Translations under genes and position numbers: made by a program
Shown: positions 15,799-27,964 of the stretch, piece by piece
How the letters are laid out: every line of letters starts with the position of its first letter
Position numbering within the stretch: position 1 is the first letter of the stretch
Notes under the pieces: generated by a model
What the model saw: the letters and a program-made list of their open reading frames with translations, nothing else
Told to the model about the DNA's origin: nothing
Databases searched by the model: none
NCBI RefSeq assembly: GCF_020171315.1
Contig: NZ_JAIUZP010000005.1
Location: forward strand, 372,001 to 436,000
Length of the DNA: 64,000 nucleotides
Source: Pseudooceanicola nanhaiensis
Lineage (GTDB): Bacteria > Pseudomonadota > Alphaproteobacteria > Rhodobacterales > Rhodobacteraceae
Direction of reading: 5' to 3'

Positions 15799-18134
15799 TC
15801 TGCCGTCAGGAGCGGCGGCTTGTTGCCCGAGAGGCGCGGATTGCCCGGCCCCTGGATCTGCAGGTCGATCTCGCCGTTCTTCACGGCGACACGGACCAGG
15901 CCACCCTTGGCCAGCTTGCCGAAGAGCAGTTCCTCGGCCAGCGGCTTCTTGATGTACTCCTGGATGACGCGGCCCAGCGGACGGGCGCCCATCTTGTCGT
16001 CGTAGCCCTTGTCGGCCAGCCATTCGGCCGCCGGGCGGGTCAGTTCGATGGTCACGCCGCGGTCCAGAAGCTGGGCTTCCAGTTGCAGCACGAACTTCTC
16101 GACCACCTGCAGGATGGTTTCCTTCGGCAGCGGCGCGAAGCTGATGACCGCGTCCAGACGGTTGCGGAATTCCGGCGTGAAGGTCCGCTCGATCGCGGCG
16201 GTGTCTTCACCCTCGCGACGGTCGCGGCCGAAGCCGATGGCCGATTTGGCCTGTTCCGCGGCACCCGCGTTCGAGGTCATGATCAGGATCACGTTACGGA
16301 AGTCCACCGTGCGACCGTTGTGGTCGGTCAGGCGGCCGTGGTCCATCACCTGCAGCAAGATGTTGTAGACATCCGGGTGGGCCTTTTCCATCTCGTCGAG
16401 CAGGAGCACGCAATGCGGGTGCTGGTCGACGCCGTCGGTCAGAAGGCCGCCCTGGTCGAAGCCGACATAGCCCGGAGGCGCACCGATCAGGCGCGAGACG
16501 GCGTGTTTCTCCATGTACTCGGACATGTCGAAGCGCAGCAGTTCCACACCCAGCGTATCCGCCAGCTGTTTCGCCACCTCGGTCTTACCCACACCGGTCG
16601 GGCCGGCGAAGAGGTAGTTGCCGATGGGCTTTTCCGGCTCGCGCAGGCCGGCACGGGCCAGCTTGATCGCCGAGGCAAGCGCCTCGATGGCGTTGTCCTG
16701 ACCAAAGACCACGCGCTTCAGCGTGCCCTCCAGATCCTTCAGCACCTCTGCATCGTCCTTGGAGACGTTCTTCGGCGGGATGCGGGCGATCTTGGCCACG
16801 ACGGCCTCAATCTCCCGGGGACCGATGGTCTTGCGCCGCTTGCTTTCGGTGACCAGATGCTGCGCCGCGCCGGCCTCGTCGATGACGTCGATGGCCTTGT
16901 CGGGCAGTTTGCGGTCATTGATGTAGCGCGCGGAGAGTTCCACGGCGGTCTTGATCGCCTCGGCGGTGTAGCGGATGTTGTGGTGATCCTCGAAGTAGGG
17001 CTTGAGGCCCTGCAGGATTTTCACCGTATCCTCGACCGAAGGCTCGCTCACGTCGATCTTCTGGAACCGGCGCGACAGGGCGCGGTCCTTTTCGAAGTGC
17101 TGGCGGAACTCCTTGTAGGTGGTGGAGCCCATGCAGCGCAGCTTGCCGCCCTGAAGCGCGGGCTTCAGCAGGTTCGAGGCATCCATGGCCCCGCCAGAGG
17201 TGGCACCGGCACCGATGACCGTGTGGATCTCGTCGATGAAGAGCACCGCGTCGGGATGTTCCTCAAGCTCGGTCACCACGGCCTTCAGCCGTTCCTCGAA
17301 ATCGCCGCGGTAGCGGGTGCCGGCCAGCAGCGCGCCCATGTCGAGCGAGAAGATGGTGGTGTTTTCCAGCACGTCCGGCGTTTCGCCCGCCACGATCTTG
17401 CGTGCGAGGCCCTCGGCGATGGCGGTCTTGCCGACGCCGGGATCGCCCACGAGGAGCGGGTTGTTCTTGCGCCGGCGGCAGAGGACCTGGATGCAGCGCT
17501 CCACCTCGGACTCGCGCCCGATGAGCGGGTCGACATCGCCGATCCGGGCCTTGGCGTTCAGGTCCACGCAATACTTCGACAGGGCGCTCTCCTTCCCGTC
17601 AGATTGCTCGGCGGTGGAGGAGCTGGAGGAACTGGTGCTCTCGCTGTCCTCGTCGGTCGAGCCGGTGACCGGGCGGCTTTCGCCGTAGGCCGGATCCTTG
17701 GCCACGCCATGAGCGATGAAGTTCACCGCGTCGTAGCGCGTCATGTCCTGCTCCTGCAGGAAGTAGGCGGCGTTGGATTCCCGTTCGGCGAAGATCGCGA
17801 CGAGGACGTTGGCCCCCGTCACTTCGGTCCGGCCGGAGCTTTGCACGTGGATGGCCGCGCGCTGGATCACGCGCTGGAAGGCCGCGGTGGGGACCGCTTC
17901 CGAGCCGTCAACATCGGTCACGAGGTTCGAGAGATCGTCCTCGATGAACTCCACAAGCGTCTTGCGGAGGTCCTCGGTGTCGACCGAGCAGGCTTTCATA
18001 ACCTTTACGGCATCGGGTTCATCGATCAGCGCCAGAAGCAGATGTTCGAGCGTTGCGAATTCGTGTCGGCGCGCATTGGCAAGCGCCAGTGCCGCGTGAA
18101 TTGCCTGTTCAAGCGTCGTCGAGAATGAAGGCAC
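15795..18134 (-). CDS. clpA: ATP-dependent Clp protease ATP-binding subunit ClpA
   Basis: 779 residues with the N-terminal double Clp-N repeat ('HEFATLEHLLLALIDEPDA'), a first AAA+ module with Walker A 'GDPGVGKTAIAEG', and a second with 'GPTGVGKTEVAKQ', followed by the ClpB-type D2-small domain. There is no ClpB middle domain, and the 'IGF' loop is present near 'SAIGFGRD', so this is ClpA rather than ClpB. It unfolds substrates, including N-degron proteins delivered by ClpS, into ClpP. A Ser/Glu-rich linker near residue 165 is a local variation. No clpS is adjacent; the M23 peptidase gene is translationally coupled behind it. Confidence 0.96.
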   Translation of the reverse strand: MPSFSTTLEQAIHAALALANARRHEFATLEHLLLALIDEPDAVKVMKACSVDTEDLRKTLVEFIEDDLSNLVTDVDGSEAVPTAAFQRVIQRAAIHVQSSGRTEVTGANVLVAIFAERESNAAYFLQEQDMTRYDAVNFIAHGVAKDPAYGESRPVTGSTDEDSESTSSSSSSTAEQSDGKESALSKYCVDLNAKARIGDVDPLIGRESEVERCIQVLCRRRKNNPLLVGDPGVGKTAIAEGLARKIVAGETPDVLENTTIFSLDMGALLAGTRYRGDFEERLKAVVTELEEHPDAVLFIDEIHTVIGAGATSGGAMDASNLLKPALQGGKLRCMGSTTYKEFRQHFEKDRALSRRFQKIDVSEPSVEDTVKILQGLKPYFEDHHNIRYTAEAIKTAVELSARYINDRKLPDKAIDVIDEAGAAQHLVTESKRRKTIGPREIEAVVAKIARIPPKNVSKDDAEVLKDLEGTLKRVVFGQDNAIEALASAIKLARAGLREPEKPIGNYLFAGPTGVGKTEVAKQLADTLGVELLRFDMSEYMEKHAVSRLIGAPPGYVGFDQGGLLTDGVDQHPHCVLLLDEMEKAHPDVYNILLQVMDHGRLTDHNGRTVDFRNVILIMTSNAGAAEQAKSAIGFGRDRREGEDTAAIERTFTPEFRNRLDAVISFAPLPKETILQVVEKFVLQLEAQLLDRGVTIELTRPAAEWLADKGYDDKMGARPLGRVIQEYIKKPLAEELLFGKLAKGGLVRVAVKNGEIDLQIQGPGNPRLSGNKPPLLTAE

Positions 18135-18310
18135 TCTGATGCTCCTTTCAACTGCGTTCTGGAGCGGGGTGCGGGCCCCGGTCCCACCATGGCCTCATAG
18201 TGTTAAAGTTTGGTCGAGTTTCGCCGCGCTTCAAGGGTTTTCTGTGATCTCCCGTTCACATTTCGGATTTTGCTGCAACGCCGCGTGAGTTTGCGGCAAC
18301 GGGATAAGGG

Positions 18311-19078
18311 TCAGAAATTGTCCTTGGCCTTGCGCACGGCGGCGAAGACGGCGACCGGATCCCCTCCGGGCAGACCGACGGCGGCCTGAACCTCGGGCTG
18401 ATCGACTCGGAGGAAGGGGTTGGTGGCCAGCTCCTCACTGAGGAGGCTCGGCACGGTTGGGAGGGCGTCGGCGCGGGCTGCGGCGACCTGTTCGACACGC
18501 GATATAAGCGCTGCGTTGCCGGGTTCAATGGTTAGCGCAAACTTGCCGTTCGAGGTGGTGTATTCGTGGCCCGAACACACGATTGTCTCGCCGGGCAGGG
18601 CGGCCAGTTTCTGAAGGCTGGCATAGAACATCTCGGGGTTGCCTTCGAACATGCGTCCACAGCCGAGCGCCATCAGGCTGTCGGCGGTGAAGACGATGCC
18701 GCTGTCCGGGAAGTAGAAGGCCAGATGGCCGATGGTGTGGCCCGAGACATCGAACACCTCGCCGCTTTCGCCGCCCAGCACCAGCTTGTCCCCTTCGGCC
18801 AGGTCGAAATCGAGATCGGGCAGGCGGTGCGCATCGCCACGCCCGCCATAGACCTTGGCCGGATGGGCCATCAGCACCTCGGCCAGCCCCTGCACGTGAT
18901 CGTCGTGGTGGTGCGTGATCCAGATCTGATCGAGCGTCCAGCCGCGCGCCTCGAGCTCTGCCAGAATCGGCGCGGCCTCGGGAATGTCGATCAGCGCCGT
19001 CTCGCCGCTTTCCGGGTCATGCAGCAGGTAAGCGTAGTTGTCCGAAAGGCAGGGCACGGTGACGAGATCGAGGGGCAT
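18311..19078 (-). CDS. gloB: Hydroxyacylglutathione hydrolase (glyoxalase II)
   Basis: 255 residues, the normal size. The metallo-beta-lactamase signature 'THHHDDHVQG' binds the dinuclear metal site, and 'VCSGHEYT' supplies another ligand. The C-terminal HAGH domain ends 'NPFLRVDQPEV...VFAAVRKAKDNF'. It hydrolyses S-lactoylglutathione to lactate and glutathione, completing methylglyoxal detoxification. It is divergent from the methyltransferase gene at 19142 across 63 bp, an arrangement I recall in other Rhodobacteraceae, which suggests shared control but no known common pathway. Confidence 0.95.
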   Translation of the reverse strand: MPLDLVTVPCLSDNYAYLLHDPESGETALIDIPEAAPILAELEARGWTLDQIWITHHHDDHVQGLAEVLMAHPAKVYGGRGDAHRLPDLDFDLAEGDKLVLGGESGEVFDVSGHTIGHLAFYFPDSGIVFTADSLMALGCGRMFEGNPEMFYASLQKLAALPGETIVCSGHEYTTSNGKFALTIEPGNAALISRVEQVAAARADALPTVPSLLSEELATNPFLRVDQPEVQAAVGLPGGDPVAVFAAVRKAKDNF

Positions 19079-19141
19079 GGATTTTCACCAGTCGGTTGCT
19101 ATTGTCCTCTCAAGACTTGCAGCTAAGCGGGCCGAAGGCAA

Positions 19142-19912
19142 ATGCATCTGGATGTTCAGGATCTGCGGAATTTCTATTACCGCTCCACCCTTGGCAGGGC
19201 GGCGCAGCATCAGGTGCGCATGCAGGTCCTCAAGCTCTGGCCCGAGGCGCAGGGGCAGACCGTGGCGGGCTTCGGCTTTGCCGTGCCGCTGTTGCGGCCC
19301 TACCTGCCCGAGGCGCGCCGGGTGATCGGCCTAATGCCCGCGCCGCAGGGGGTGATGCCCTGGCCCGCGGGCATGCCCAACGTCTCGGTCCTGTGCGACG
19401 AAACCAACTGGCCCCTCGACACAGGGCAGGTGGACAAGCTGGTCCTGATGCACGGGCTGGAGACCTCGGAGAATCCCACCGACCTGCTGGCGGAATGTTT
19501 CCGCGTGCTGGGTCCGGGGGGCAAGGCGCTCTTCATCGTGCCGCACCGCGCCGGGCTCTGGTCCCGGTCGGATCGGACGCCCTTCGGCTACGGGCGGCCC
19601 TACAGTCAGGGGCAGCTGGAGGCGCAGCTCAAGCGGCATTCCTTCCTGCCCGAAACCGCGATCCACACGCTCTACCAGCCGCCCTCCGGGCGCCGCTTCT
19701 GGCGCAAGACGGCCGGGTTCTGGGAGAAGGCGGGCGCGTCGCTGTCCATGGTGATTTCCGGCGGGGTCCTCATGGTGGAGGCGTCGAAGCGGGTGCAGGC
19801 GCCCTCGGGTCCGGGCGAGCGCATCCGCAAGCCCTCCGGTCTGCGCGTCCTCGAAGGGCTGGCGGCCGCGAAACCCGAAGGCGCGCTGTCGCGCGGCGAG
19901 GGCCGGTTCTGA
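19142..19912 (+). CDS. Class I SAM-dependent methyltransferase
   Basis: 256 residues. The protein opens '[22 protein letters not shown]', a start typical of a conserved alphaproteobacterial family placed next to gloB. A degenerate motif I appears at '[12 protein letters not shown]', and the post-I region is '[20 protein letters not shown]'. '[19 protein letters not shown]' is a clear methyltransferase-11 type motif. The glycine-rich SAM loop is weaker than usual (GFGFA). The substrate is unknown. The C-terminal tail is basic and unstructured. Confidence 0.75.
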   Translation: MHLDVQDLRNFYYRSTLGRAAQHQVRMQVLKLWPEAQGQTVAGFGFAVPLLRPYLPEARRVIGLMPAPQGVMPWPAGMPNVSVLCDETNWPLDTGQVDKLVLMHGLETSENPTDLLAECFRVLGPGGKALFIVPHRAGLWSRSDRTPFGYGRPYSQGQLEAQLKRHSFLPETAIHTLYQPPSGRRFWRKTAGFWEKAGASLSMVISGGVLMVEASKRVQAPSGPGERIRKPSGLRVLEGLAAAKPEGALSRGEGRF

Positions 19913-20369
19913 GCATGCGTCTCCTGCACCGACCCGGGCTGTGGACGAATCCTGACCCGGCGTCATGCGAGCCGCCGCCTCCATTCGGTGCCCCGGAGGG
20001 GGCGCGAAATGCCGCAGGTAAAAAAAATATTGTCAGGCGTTAGCGATATCCGTCGCCCTTGCAGCTGGTGCATGGGTCGATGTTAGCGCCTGACGGATTC
20101 GCAAAAGGTAAAGGAATCGTGAGTGTTTCCGCCCGGATGCGGGGCGCAATCAGTCATGAGAGACTGACGGCGCTGTGAGAAGCGCCTGAAAAACAAGGCC
20201 GTCCGATTGACCCGCTAATCCTTGCAAGCAGGTTGATAGGCGGGGTGGCCTCTGCTAGACCCACGGCGATTTTGATGCTTCGGCGCGGCTTCGGCTGCGC
20301 TGTCTTGCTGCCAACCCCCCGGGCCCGCACCCTCACGGCGGATCGGGGCCTGACATCGGAAGGGTGGAC
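19913..20369. other. Upstream region of the atp operon
   Basis: 457 bp with no convincing gene. It contains an A-run near 20020, the inverted repeat at 20031-20093, and a possible promoter near the operon (TTGATA at 20233-20238, 17 bp, TAGACC at 20256-20261). Open frames on either strand are compositionally unlike proteins. Confidence 0.5.
20031..20093. promoter_or_regulatory. Inverted repeat GTCAGGCG ... CGCCTGAC upstream of atpH
   Basis: Perfect 8-bp arms 47 bp apart. Each arm is also flanked by the same direct heptamer GTTAGCG (20038-20044 and 20081-20087). It could be a paired operator or part of the terminator region of the preceding methyltransferase gene. Confidence 0.35.
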
Positions 20370-20930
20370 GTGTCCGAACCAGCTTCGATCTCCTCCGGCA
20401 TTGCGCACCGCTATGCCACCGCCATCTTCGAGATTGCCCGTGACAACGACAGCCTGTCTCAGCTCGAGACTGGCGTCGCAGACCTGTCCGCGGCTTTGGC
20501 GGAAAGTGACGACCTCAAGGCGCTGATCTCGTCGCCGGTCTACACGCGCGAGGAACAGGCCAAGGCGATTGCCGCCGTGGCGAAAAAGATGGGTCTGGCC
20601 GATGTGCTTGGCAATGCCCTGCAGCTGATGGCGCAGAAGCGCCGTCTGTTCGCCCTTCCCCAGCTCGTCGAGGCGCTGCGCGCCCTGCTGGCGGAGCACA
20701 AGGGTGAAGTGACCGCCGAGGTCACCAGTGCCAAGGCGCTGACCAAGACCCAGTCCGAGAAGCTGGCCAAAGTGCTGTCGGCTTCCGTGGGCAAGGATGT
20801 GAAGATTGTTGCGGCCGTCGATGAAACGCTCATTGGCGGTCTCGTTGTTAAGGTGGGCTCGAAGATGATCGACACCTCGATCAGCTCGAAGCTCAACTCC
20901 CTCCAGAATGCAATGAAAGAGGTCGGATAA
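20370..20930 (+). CDS. atpH: F1 ATP synthase delta subunit
   Basis: 186 residues from a GTG at 20370, preceded by GGAAGG at a good distance; this gives the N-terminus MSEPASIS, as I recall for relatives. A GTG six bases earlier is the alternative. The N-terminal helical bundle ('[13 protein letters not shown]') and the C-terminal '[21 protein letters not shown]' are diagnostic. The subunit forms the peripheral-stalk link between F1 and F0. It is first in atpHAGDC; as usual in alphaproteobacteria, the F0 genes are elsewhere. Confidence 0.95.
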   Translation: MSEPASISSGIAHRYATAIFEIARDNDSLSQLETGVADLSAALAESDDLKALISSPVYTREEQAKAIAAVAKKMGLADVLGNALQLMAQKRRLFALPQLVEALRALLAEHKGEVTAEVTSAKALTKTQSEKLAKVLSASVGKDVKIVAAVDETLIGGLVVKVGSKMIDTSISSKLNSLQNAMKEVG

Positions 20931-20931
20931 G

Positions 20932-22470
20932 ATGGGTATCCAAGCAGCCGAAATCTCTGCGATCCTCAAGGAGCAGATCGCAAACTTTGGCCAGGAAGCA
21001 GAAGTGGCCGAAGTTGGCCGCGTGCTCTCCGTCGGCGACGGGATTGCCCGCGTCTACGGTCTGGACAACGTCCAGGCCGGTGAGATGGTCGAATTCCCCG
21101 GCGGCATCATGGGCATGGCGCTGAACCTCGAGAGCGACAACGTTGGTGTCGTGATCTTCGGTTCGGACCGTGACATCAAAGAAGGCGACACCGTCAAGCG
21201 GACCAACTCCATCGTGGACGTTCCCGCAGGCGACGCCCTGCTGGGCCGCGTCGTCGATGGCCTCGGCAACCCGCTGGACGGCAAGGGTCCGATCGCGGCA
21301 GCCGAGCGTCGCGTGGCCGACGTCAAGGCACCGGGCATCATTCCCCGTAAATCGGTGCACGAGCCGATGGCGACCGGCCTGAAATCGGTCGACGCAATGA
21401 TCCCGATCGGCCGTGGCCAGCGTGAGCTCATCATCGGTGACCGTCAGACCGGCAAAACCGCCGTGGCTCTCGACGCGATCCTGAACCAGAAGTCCTACAA
21501 CGAAGCCGCCGGCGACGACGAGAGCAAGAAGCTCTACTGCGTCTACGTCGCCATCGGCCAGAAGCGCTCGACCGTTGCGCAGCTGGTGAAGCGTCTCGAA
21601 GAGACCGGCGCGATCGAATACTCGATCGTCGTGGCCGCAACCGCTTCGGACCCCGCGCCGATGCAGTACCTCGCGCCCTACACCGCGACCGCGATGGCGG
21701 AATTCTTCCGCGACAACGGCCGTCACGCGCTGATCATCTACGATGACCTCTCCAAACAGGCCGTGGCCTACCGCCAGATGTCCCTGCTGCTCCGCCGTCC
21801 GCCGGGGCGTGAAGCCTACCCGGGCGACGTGTTCTACCTCCACTCCCGGCTGCTGGAACGTTCGGCAAAGATGGGTGACGCAGCTGGCAACGGCTCGCTG
21901 ACCGCACTGCCGATCATCGAAACCCAGGGCGGCGACGTTTCGGCGTTCATTCCGACCAACGTGATCTCGATCACCGACGGCCAGATCTTCCTGGAAACCG
22001 AACTGTTCTACCAAGGTATCCGCCCGGCCGTGAACACCGGTCTGTCGGTGTCCCGCGTGGGCTCCTCGGCTCAGACCAAGGCGATGTCCTCGGTGGCTGG
22101 CCCGGTGAAACTGTCGCTCGCCCAGTACCGCGAGATGGCCGCCTTCGCCCAGTTCGGTTCGGACCTCGACGCCTCCACGCAGCGCCTGCTGAACCGTGGT
22201 GCCCGTCTGACCGAGCTGATGAAGCAGCCGCAGTACCAGCCGCTGACCAACGCAGAGATCGTCACCGTGATCTTCGCCGGCACCAACGGCTACCTCGACA
22301 AGATCGACGTCAAGGACGTCGGCCGCTACGAGGCAGAGCTGCTCAAGTTCATGCGCACCAAGAAGAAGGACGTTCTTGACTGGATCACCAACGAAGATCC
22401 CAAGATCAAGGGCGAGCCCGCTGACAAACTGAAGGCTGTGCTGGACGAGTTCGCGGCAGACTTCGCGTAA
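20932..22470 (+). CDS. atpA: F1 ATP synthase alpha subunit
   Basis: 512 residues, full length. The P-loop '[13 protein letters not shown]' and the alpha signature '[14 protein letters not shown]' are intact, and the arginine finger sits in 'GLSVSRVGS'. It forms the non-catalytic sites of the alpha3-beta3 hexamer at the inner membrane. It starts 1 bp after the atpH stop, so translation is probably coupled. The codon use is strongly biased, as expected for a highly expressed gene. Confidence 0.98.
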   Translation: MGIQAAEISAILKEQIANFGQEAEVAEVGRVLSVGDGIARVYGLDNVQAGEMVEFPGGIMGMALNLESDNVGVVIFGSDRDIKEGDTVKRTNSIVDVPAGDALLGRVVDGLGNPLDGKGPIAAAERRVADVKAPGIIPRKSVHEPMATGLKSVDAMIPIGRGQRELIIGDRQTGKTAVALDAILNQKSYNEAAGDDESKKLYCVYVAIGQKRSTVAQLVKRLEETGAIEYSIVVAATASDPAPMQYLAPYTATAMAEFFRDNGRHALIIYDDLSKQAVAYRQMSLLLRRPPGREAYPGDVFYLHSRLLERSAKMGDAAGNGSLTALPIIETQGGDVSAFIPTNVISITDGQIFLETELFYQGIRPAVNTGLSVSRVGSSAQTKAMSSVAGPVKLSLAQYREMAAFAQFGSDLDASTQRLLNRGARLTELMKQPQYQPLTNAEIVTVIFAGTNGYLDKIDVKDVGRYEAELLKFMRTKKKDVLDWITNEDPKIKGEPADKLKAVLDEFAADFA

Positions 22471-22482
22471 GGGAGAGACGTA

Positions 22483-24803
<2,321 letters not shown>

Positions 24804-24814
24804 GGGGTATCCTG

Positions 24815-25234
24815 ATGGCGAATACGACGCAGTTCGACCTGGTCTCGCCCGAGCGCAAGCTCGTGTCGGGTCCGGTCACCGCCGTCGAGATCCCCGCGGC
24901 TGCGGGCGATCTCACGGCGATGCAGGGCCATTCGCCGCTGATCACCACCCTGCGTCCCGGCGTGCTGAAAGTCAGCGGCCCGGACGGGGAGCAGGAATAC
25001 GTGGTCACCGGCGGCTTCGCCGAGATCTCTGGCGAAAGCATCTCGGTGCTGGCAGAGACGGCGCTGCCCAAGGGGGAAGTCACCCAGGGTCACATCGACG
25101 ACTGGGTCGCTCAGGCGCATGCTGCCAAGCAGAACGCACCGGAGCACCTGACCGAAGCAGCCACCAAGCTGCTGGCCGACATGGTTGCCCTCGGCACCCA
25201 CATCGGTCTGGACCCGAACCAGCCCAACCTCTGA
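24815..25234 (+). CDS. atpC: F1 ATP synthase epsilon subunit
   Basis: 139 residues. The beta-sandwich domain opens '[43 protein letters not shown]', split here only by family variation, followed by '[20 protein letters not shown]'. The C-terminal helical part is short and Ala-rich, as in other alphaproteobacteria. It belongs to the rotor stalk and modulates ATP hydrolysis. It is last in the operon; an intrinsic terminator starts 35 bp after the stop. Confidence 0.95.
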   Translation: MANTTQFDLVSPERKLVSGPVTAVEIPAAAGDLTAMQGHSPLITTLRPGVLKVSGPDGEQEYVVTGGFAEISGESISVLAETALPKGEVTQGHIDDWVAQAHAAKQNAPEHLTEAATKLLADMVALGTHIGLDPNQPNL

Positions 25235-25268
25235 TCCACCCGGATCAGACGCTCTGTGAAATTTTGGT

Positions 25269-25294
25269 AAAGGCCCCCTGTGCGGGGCCTTTTT
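25269..25294 (+). terminator. Intrinsic terminator of the atp operon
   Basis: Perfect 9-bp stem AAAGGCCCC / GGGGCCTTT around CTGTGC, followed by two further T residues (five T in a row from 25290). Confidence 0.9.
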
Positions 25295-25337
25295 CCGTTC
25301 TAGGATCTTGGCAGTGGAAGCGATTGCCCTATCTGCG

Positions 25338-25353
25338 GTATACGGCAGTATAC
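25338..25353. promoter_or_regulatory. Double GTATAC operator-like site upstream of VOC gene
   Basis: GTATACGGCAGTATAC is two copies of the palindrome GTATAC four bases apart. It ends 17 bp before the ATG at 25371. It is nested in a wider imperfect palindrome starting CTGCG and ending GTAG. The form is that of a dimeric repressor operator, for example of the GntR type, but no such regulator is adjacent. Confidence 0.45.
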
Positions 25354-25370
25354 AGTAGTGGGAAAACGCT

Positions 25371-25751
25371 ATGATCCTCGACATGCACCATGTTCAGCTC
25401 GCCATGCCACAGGGGCAGGAACCCGCAGCCCGTGCGTTCTATGGCGATGTGCTTGGCCTTGCCGAAGTGGCAAAGCCCGCGCCCCTCGGCGCCCGTGGCG
25501 GCGTCTGGTTCGAGCAGGGCGCCCTGCGGCTGCACCTCGGTGTCGAGACCCCCTTCAATCCCGCCCGCAAGGCCCATCCCGCCTTCCGTGTGGCCTCTCT
25601 GCCCGCCATGGTCGAACGGCTGGACGACCGGGATGTGAAGTGGCGCATGGATGTCGATCTGCCCGGGCTGCGTCGGGTCTATGTCGATGACCCCTTCGGC
25701 AACCGGATCGAACTGCTCGAGACGGATCCCGACGGCGCGGACGAAGATTGA
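25371..25751 (+). CDS. VOC family protein (glyoxalase/dioxygenase superfamily)
   Basis: 126 residues forming one vicinal-oxygen-chelate unit. 'MHHVQLAMPQGQEPAARAFYGDVLGLAEV' begins the first beta-alpha-beta-beta module, with His6/His7 as probable metal ligand. 'VWFEQGALRLHLGVE' and 'VYVDDPFGNRIELLE' (final metal Glu) complete it. A cytosolic metalloenzyme or antibiotic-binding protein is likely, with unknown substrate. It follows the atp terminator and a GTATAC double site, so it is a separate transcription unit. The lectin-like gene 117 bp downstream may be read with it. Confidence 0.82.
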   Translation: MILDMHHVQLAMPQGQEPAARAFYGDVLGLAEVAKPAPLGARGGVWFEQGALRLHLGVETPFNPARKAHPAFRVASLPAMVERLDDRDVKWRMDVDLPGLRRVYVDDPFGNRIELLETDPDGADED

Positions 25752-25868
25752 CCAATCGGCCAAAAATCGCGCATTGTGCCTATGCCCTGAACCACAAAAA
25801 GACAAAGACTTGGCAGACTATTCCCTCTCCCGCGGTGAACGCCCCCTTGGCCTGTGCGGACTGATCGC

Positions 25869-26216
25869 ATGAAACGGCTGAACCGCAACATGATCGGCGT
25901 CGATCAGGGCGAAGACCTGATCTTCTCGGATTTCGAAGAGGGGGGGGACATGTGGACCGGCGAAGGCCCGCGTGAGCGTCGCCTTGCGATCACCTTCTCG
26001 GAAATCTTCCGGACGCCGCCGGTGGTGCATTGCGCGCTGTCGATGTGGGATGTGGCCCAGGGGGCGAACCTGCGGGCCGATGTGACGGCCGAAACGGTCA
26101 CCACGACCAGCTTCGAGCTGGTCTTCCGGACGTGGGGCGATACCAAAATCGCCCGCGCACGGGCCCGCTGGATGGCCATCGGCGAGGTCGCCGATGACGA
26201 CGAGTGGGACGTCTGA
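25869..26216 (+). CDS. H-type lectin domain protein
   Basis: 115 residues from the ATG at 25869; a GTG at 25854 is possible. There is no signal peptide. The block 'PPVVHCALSMWDVAQGANLRADVTAETVTTTSFELVFRTWGDTKIARARARWMAIG' region fits the H-type lectin fold first described in discoidin I and Helix pomatia agglutinin: an 'F..PPVV' strand, 'N.R....V.....F.L....W.DT' and a terminal 'W.AIG'. It probably binds a sugar or polysaccharide, and as a cytosolic protein its ligand is unclear. It is convergent with prs, 21 bp apart. Confidence 0.78.
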   Translation: MKRLNRNMIGVDQGEDLIFSDFEEGGDMWTGEGPRERRLAITFSEIFRTPPVVHCALSMWDVAQGANLRADVTAETVTTTSFELVFRTWGDTKIARARARWMAIGEVADDDEWDV

Positions 26217-26237
26217 GACGCCCCACCCGCCAATCGC

Positions 26238-27251
26238 TTACTTGAAGAAGCCTTCGTAGATCGGCTCCAGCGTGTTCGCCTCGAAGAGCGAGGAGACCGA
26301 GGTGCCGTTCCAGATGTTCAGGATCGCCTGGGCAAACATCGGGGCCGTCGGCACGATGCGGATGTTCGGCGCGTCCAGCACCGGCTGGGGTGCTGCGATC
26401 GAGTCGGTGATGACGAGGCTCTTCATGACCGAATTGGTCACGCGCTCCACCGCCGGGCCGGACAGGACGCCGTGCGAGATGTAGGCGTGCACCTCTTTCG
26501 CGCCGTGGTCGACCAGCAGCTGCGCCGCCTTGCAGAGCGTGCCAGCGGTATCGCACATGTCGTCAACGATGATGCAGACCTTGTCCTGCACGTTCCCGAT
26601 GACGGTCATCTCGGCGATCTCGCCCGGCTTCTCGCGGCGCTTGTCCACGATCGAGAGCGGGGCGTTGATCCGCTTGGCCAGTTCACGGGCGCGCGCCACG
26701 CCGCCCACGTCGGGCGAGACGACCATGAGGTCGTCCATCTGGCCTGCGAACTTGTCGCGGATATCCAGTGCAAAGATCGGCGAGGCATAGAGGTTGTCGA
26801 CGGGGATGTCGAAGAAGCCCTGAATCTGCGCCGCGTGCAGGTCCATGGTCAGGACGCGTTCGATGCCGGCCTCGACCATCATGTTGGCAACCAGCTTGGC
26901 GCTGATCGGGGTCCGGGCCTTGGTGCGGCGGTCCTGACGGGCGTAGCCGAAGTAGGGGATCACGGCGGTGATGCGGCTGGCCGAGGAACGACGCAGCGCG
27001 TCGGTCATGATCAGCAGTTCCATCAGGTTGTCGTTCGCCGGGTTCGACGTCGACTGGATGATGAACATGTCCTCGCCGCGGACGTTCTCGTAGACCTCGA
27101 CGAAGATCTCCTGATCGTTGAACCGCTCCACCCGCGCATCGACGAGGCCGACGTTCATTCCGCGATGCATGGACATGCGCCGGCAGATGGCATTGGCCAG
27201 AGGTTTGTTGGCATTGCCAGCAATGAGTTTGGGTTCGTTCAGCATGGGCAT
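26238..27251 (-). CDS. prs: Ribose-phosphate pyrophosphokinase
   Basis: 337 residues from the ATG at 27251, which follows a GGAG site; a second in-frame ATG lies at 27245. It has the class I PRPP synthetase landmarks: '[13 protein letters not shown]', the flexible-loop '[20 protein letters not shown]', the metal-binding '[19 protein letters not shown]', and the PRPP loop '[14 protein letters not shown]'. It makes PRPP from ribose 5-phosphate and ATP for nucleotide, His and Trp synthesis. It is divergent from the isomerase gene at 27353. Confidence 0.97.
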   Translation of the reverse strand: MPMLNEPKLIAGNANKPLANAICRRMSMHRGMNVGLVDARVERFNDQEIFVEVYENVRGEDMFIIQSTSNPANDNLMELLIMTDALRRSSASRITAVIPYFGYARQDRRTKARTPISAKLVANMMVEAGIERVLTMDLHAAQIQGFFDIPVDNLYASPIFALDIRDKFAGQMDDLMVVSPDVGGVARARELAKRINAPLSIVDKRREKPGEIAEMTVIGNVQDKVCIIVDDMCDTAGTLCKAAQLLVDHGAKEVHAYISHGVLSGPAVERVTNSVMKSLVITDSIAAPQPVLDAPNIRIVPTAPMFAQAILNIWNGTSVSSLFEANTLEPIYEGFFK

Positions 27252-27352
27252 CTTCGACTCCGGGAGGAACGGGTGACAGATTCGTGACGTTGACACCGCT
27301 TACCACCCGGATACGGTCTTGCCAAACCGCGACAGGGGCCTAGGAGGGGCAG

Positions 27353-27964
27353 ATGGCGCATATCGACTATTACTTTACGACGATTTCGCCGTGGACATAC
27401 CTCGCCGGGCTCCGGCTGGAGGAGATTGCCACGAAACACGGGGCTACGATCACCTACAAGCCGGTCGACCTGCCCAAGGTCTTCTCGCAGACCGGGGGGC
27501 TGCCGCTGGCCGAACGGCCCGTCGCGCGGCGCAATTACCGGATGCAGGAACTGCGCCGGGGCGGGGCCAAGACCGGCCTGCCGCTGACCCTGCAACCTGC
27601 GCATTTCCCGACCAACCCCGCGCCCTCCTGCTACGCGATCATCGCGGCGCAGGCGGCGAATGCAAAGGGCGCCGGCGGTGACCTCGCCGGGCTGGTGCAC
27701 GGCTACCTGCGCGCCTGCTGGGCCGAGGAGAAGAACATCGCCGAAGACGACGTGATCCGCGCCGGTCTCTCCGCCGCGGGCTTCGATCCGGCGCTTGCCG
27801 ACAGCGGGCTGCTCATGGGGGCCGAGACCTTTGCCCGCAACACCGAGGAAGCGGTGCAGGCCGGTGTCTTCGGCTCGCCCTTCTACGTGGTGGACGGCAG
27901 CGAATGCTTCTGGGGACAGGATCGGCTGGAGGACCTCGACCTCTTCCTCGCAGGCAAGCTCTGA
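27353..27964 (+). CDS. 2-hydroxychromene-2-carboxylate isomerase family (kappa GST-like)
   Basis: 203 residues with the thioredoxin-type fold of the DsbA/kappa-GST branch. The active-site Ser12 lies in 'TTISPWTYLAG', and the cis-Pro segment is 'VFGSPFYVVDG'. The end reads 'FWGQDRLEDLDLFLAG', the usual closing motif. Family members isomerise 2-hydroxychromene-2-carboxylate in naphthalene breakdown using glutathione, but most genomic copies have unknown substrates, and no aromatic-degradation genes are nearby. A strong AGGAGGGG site precedes it. Its stop overlaps the next start (TGATG). Confidence 0.87.
   Translation: MAHIDYYFTTISPWTYLAGLRLEEIATKHGATITYKPVDLPKVFSQTGGLPLAERPVARRNYRMQELRRGGAKTGLPLTLQPAHFPTNPAPSCYAIIAAQAANAKGAGGDLAGLVHGYLRACWAEEKNIAEDDVIRAGLSAAGFDPALADSGLLMGAETFARNTEEAVQAGVFGSPFYVVDGSECFWGQDRLEDLDLFLAGKL

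Noticed and set aside
20154-20969. 271-residue minus-strand frame over the atp promoter and atpH
   Set aside because: Antisense of atpH and its leader; no protein-like features.
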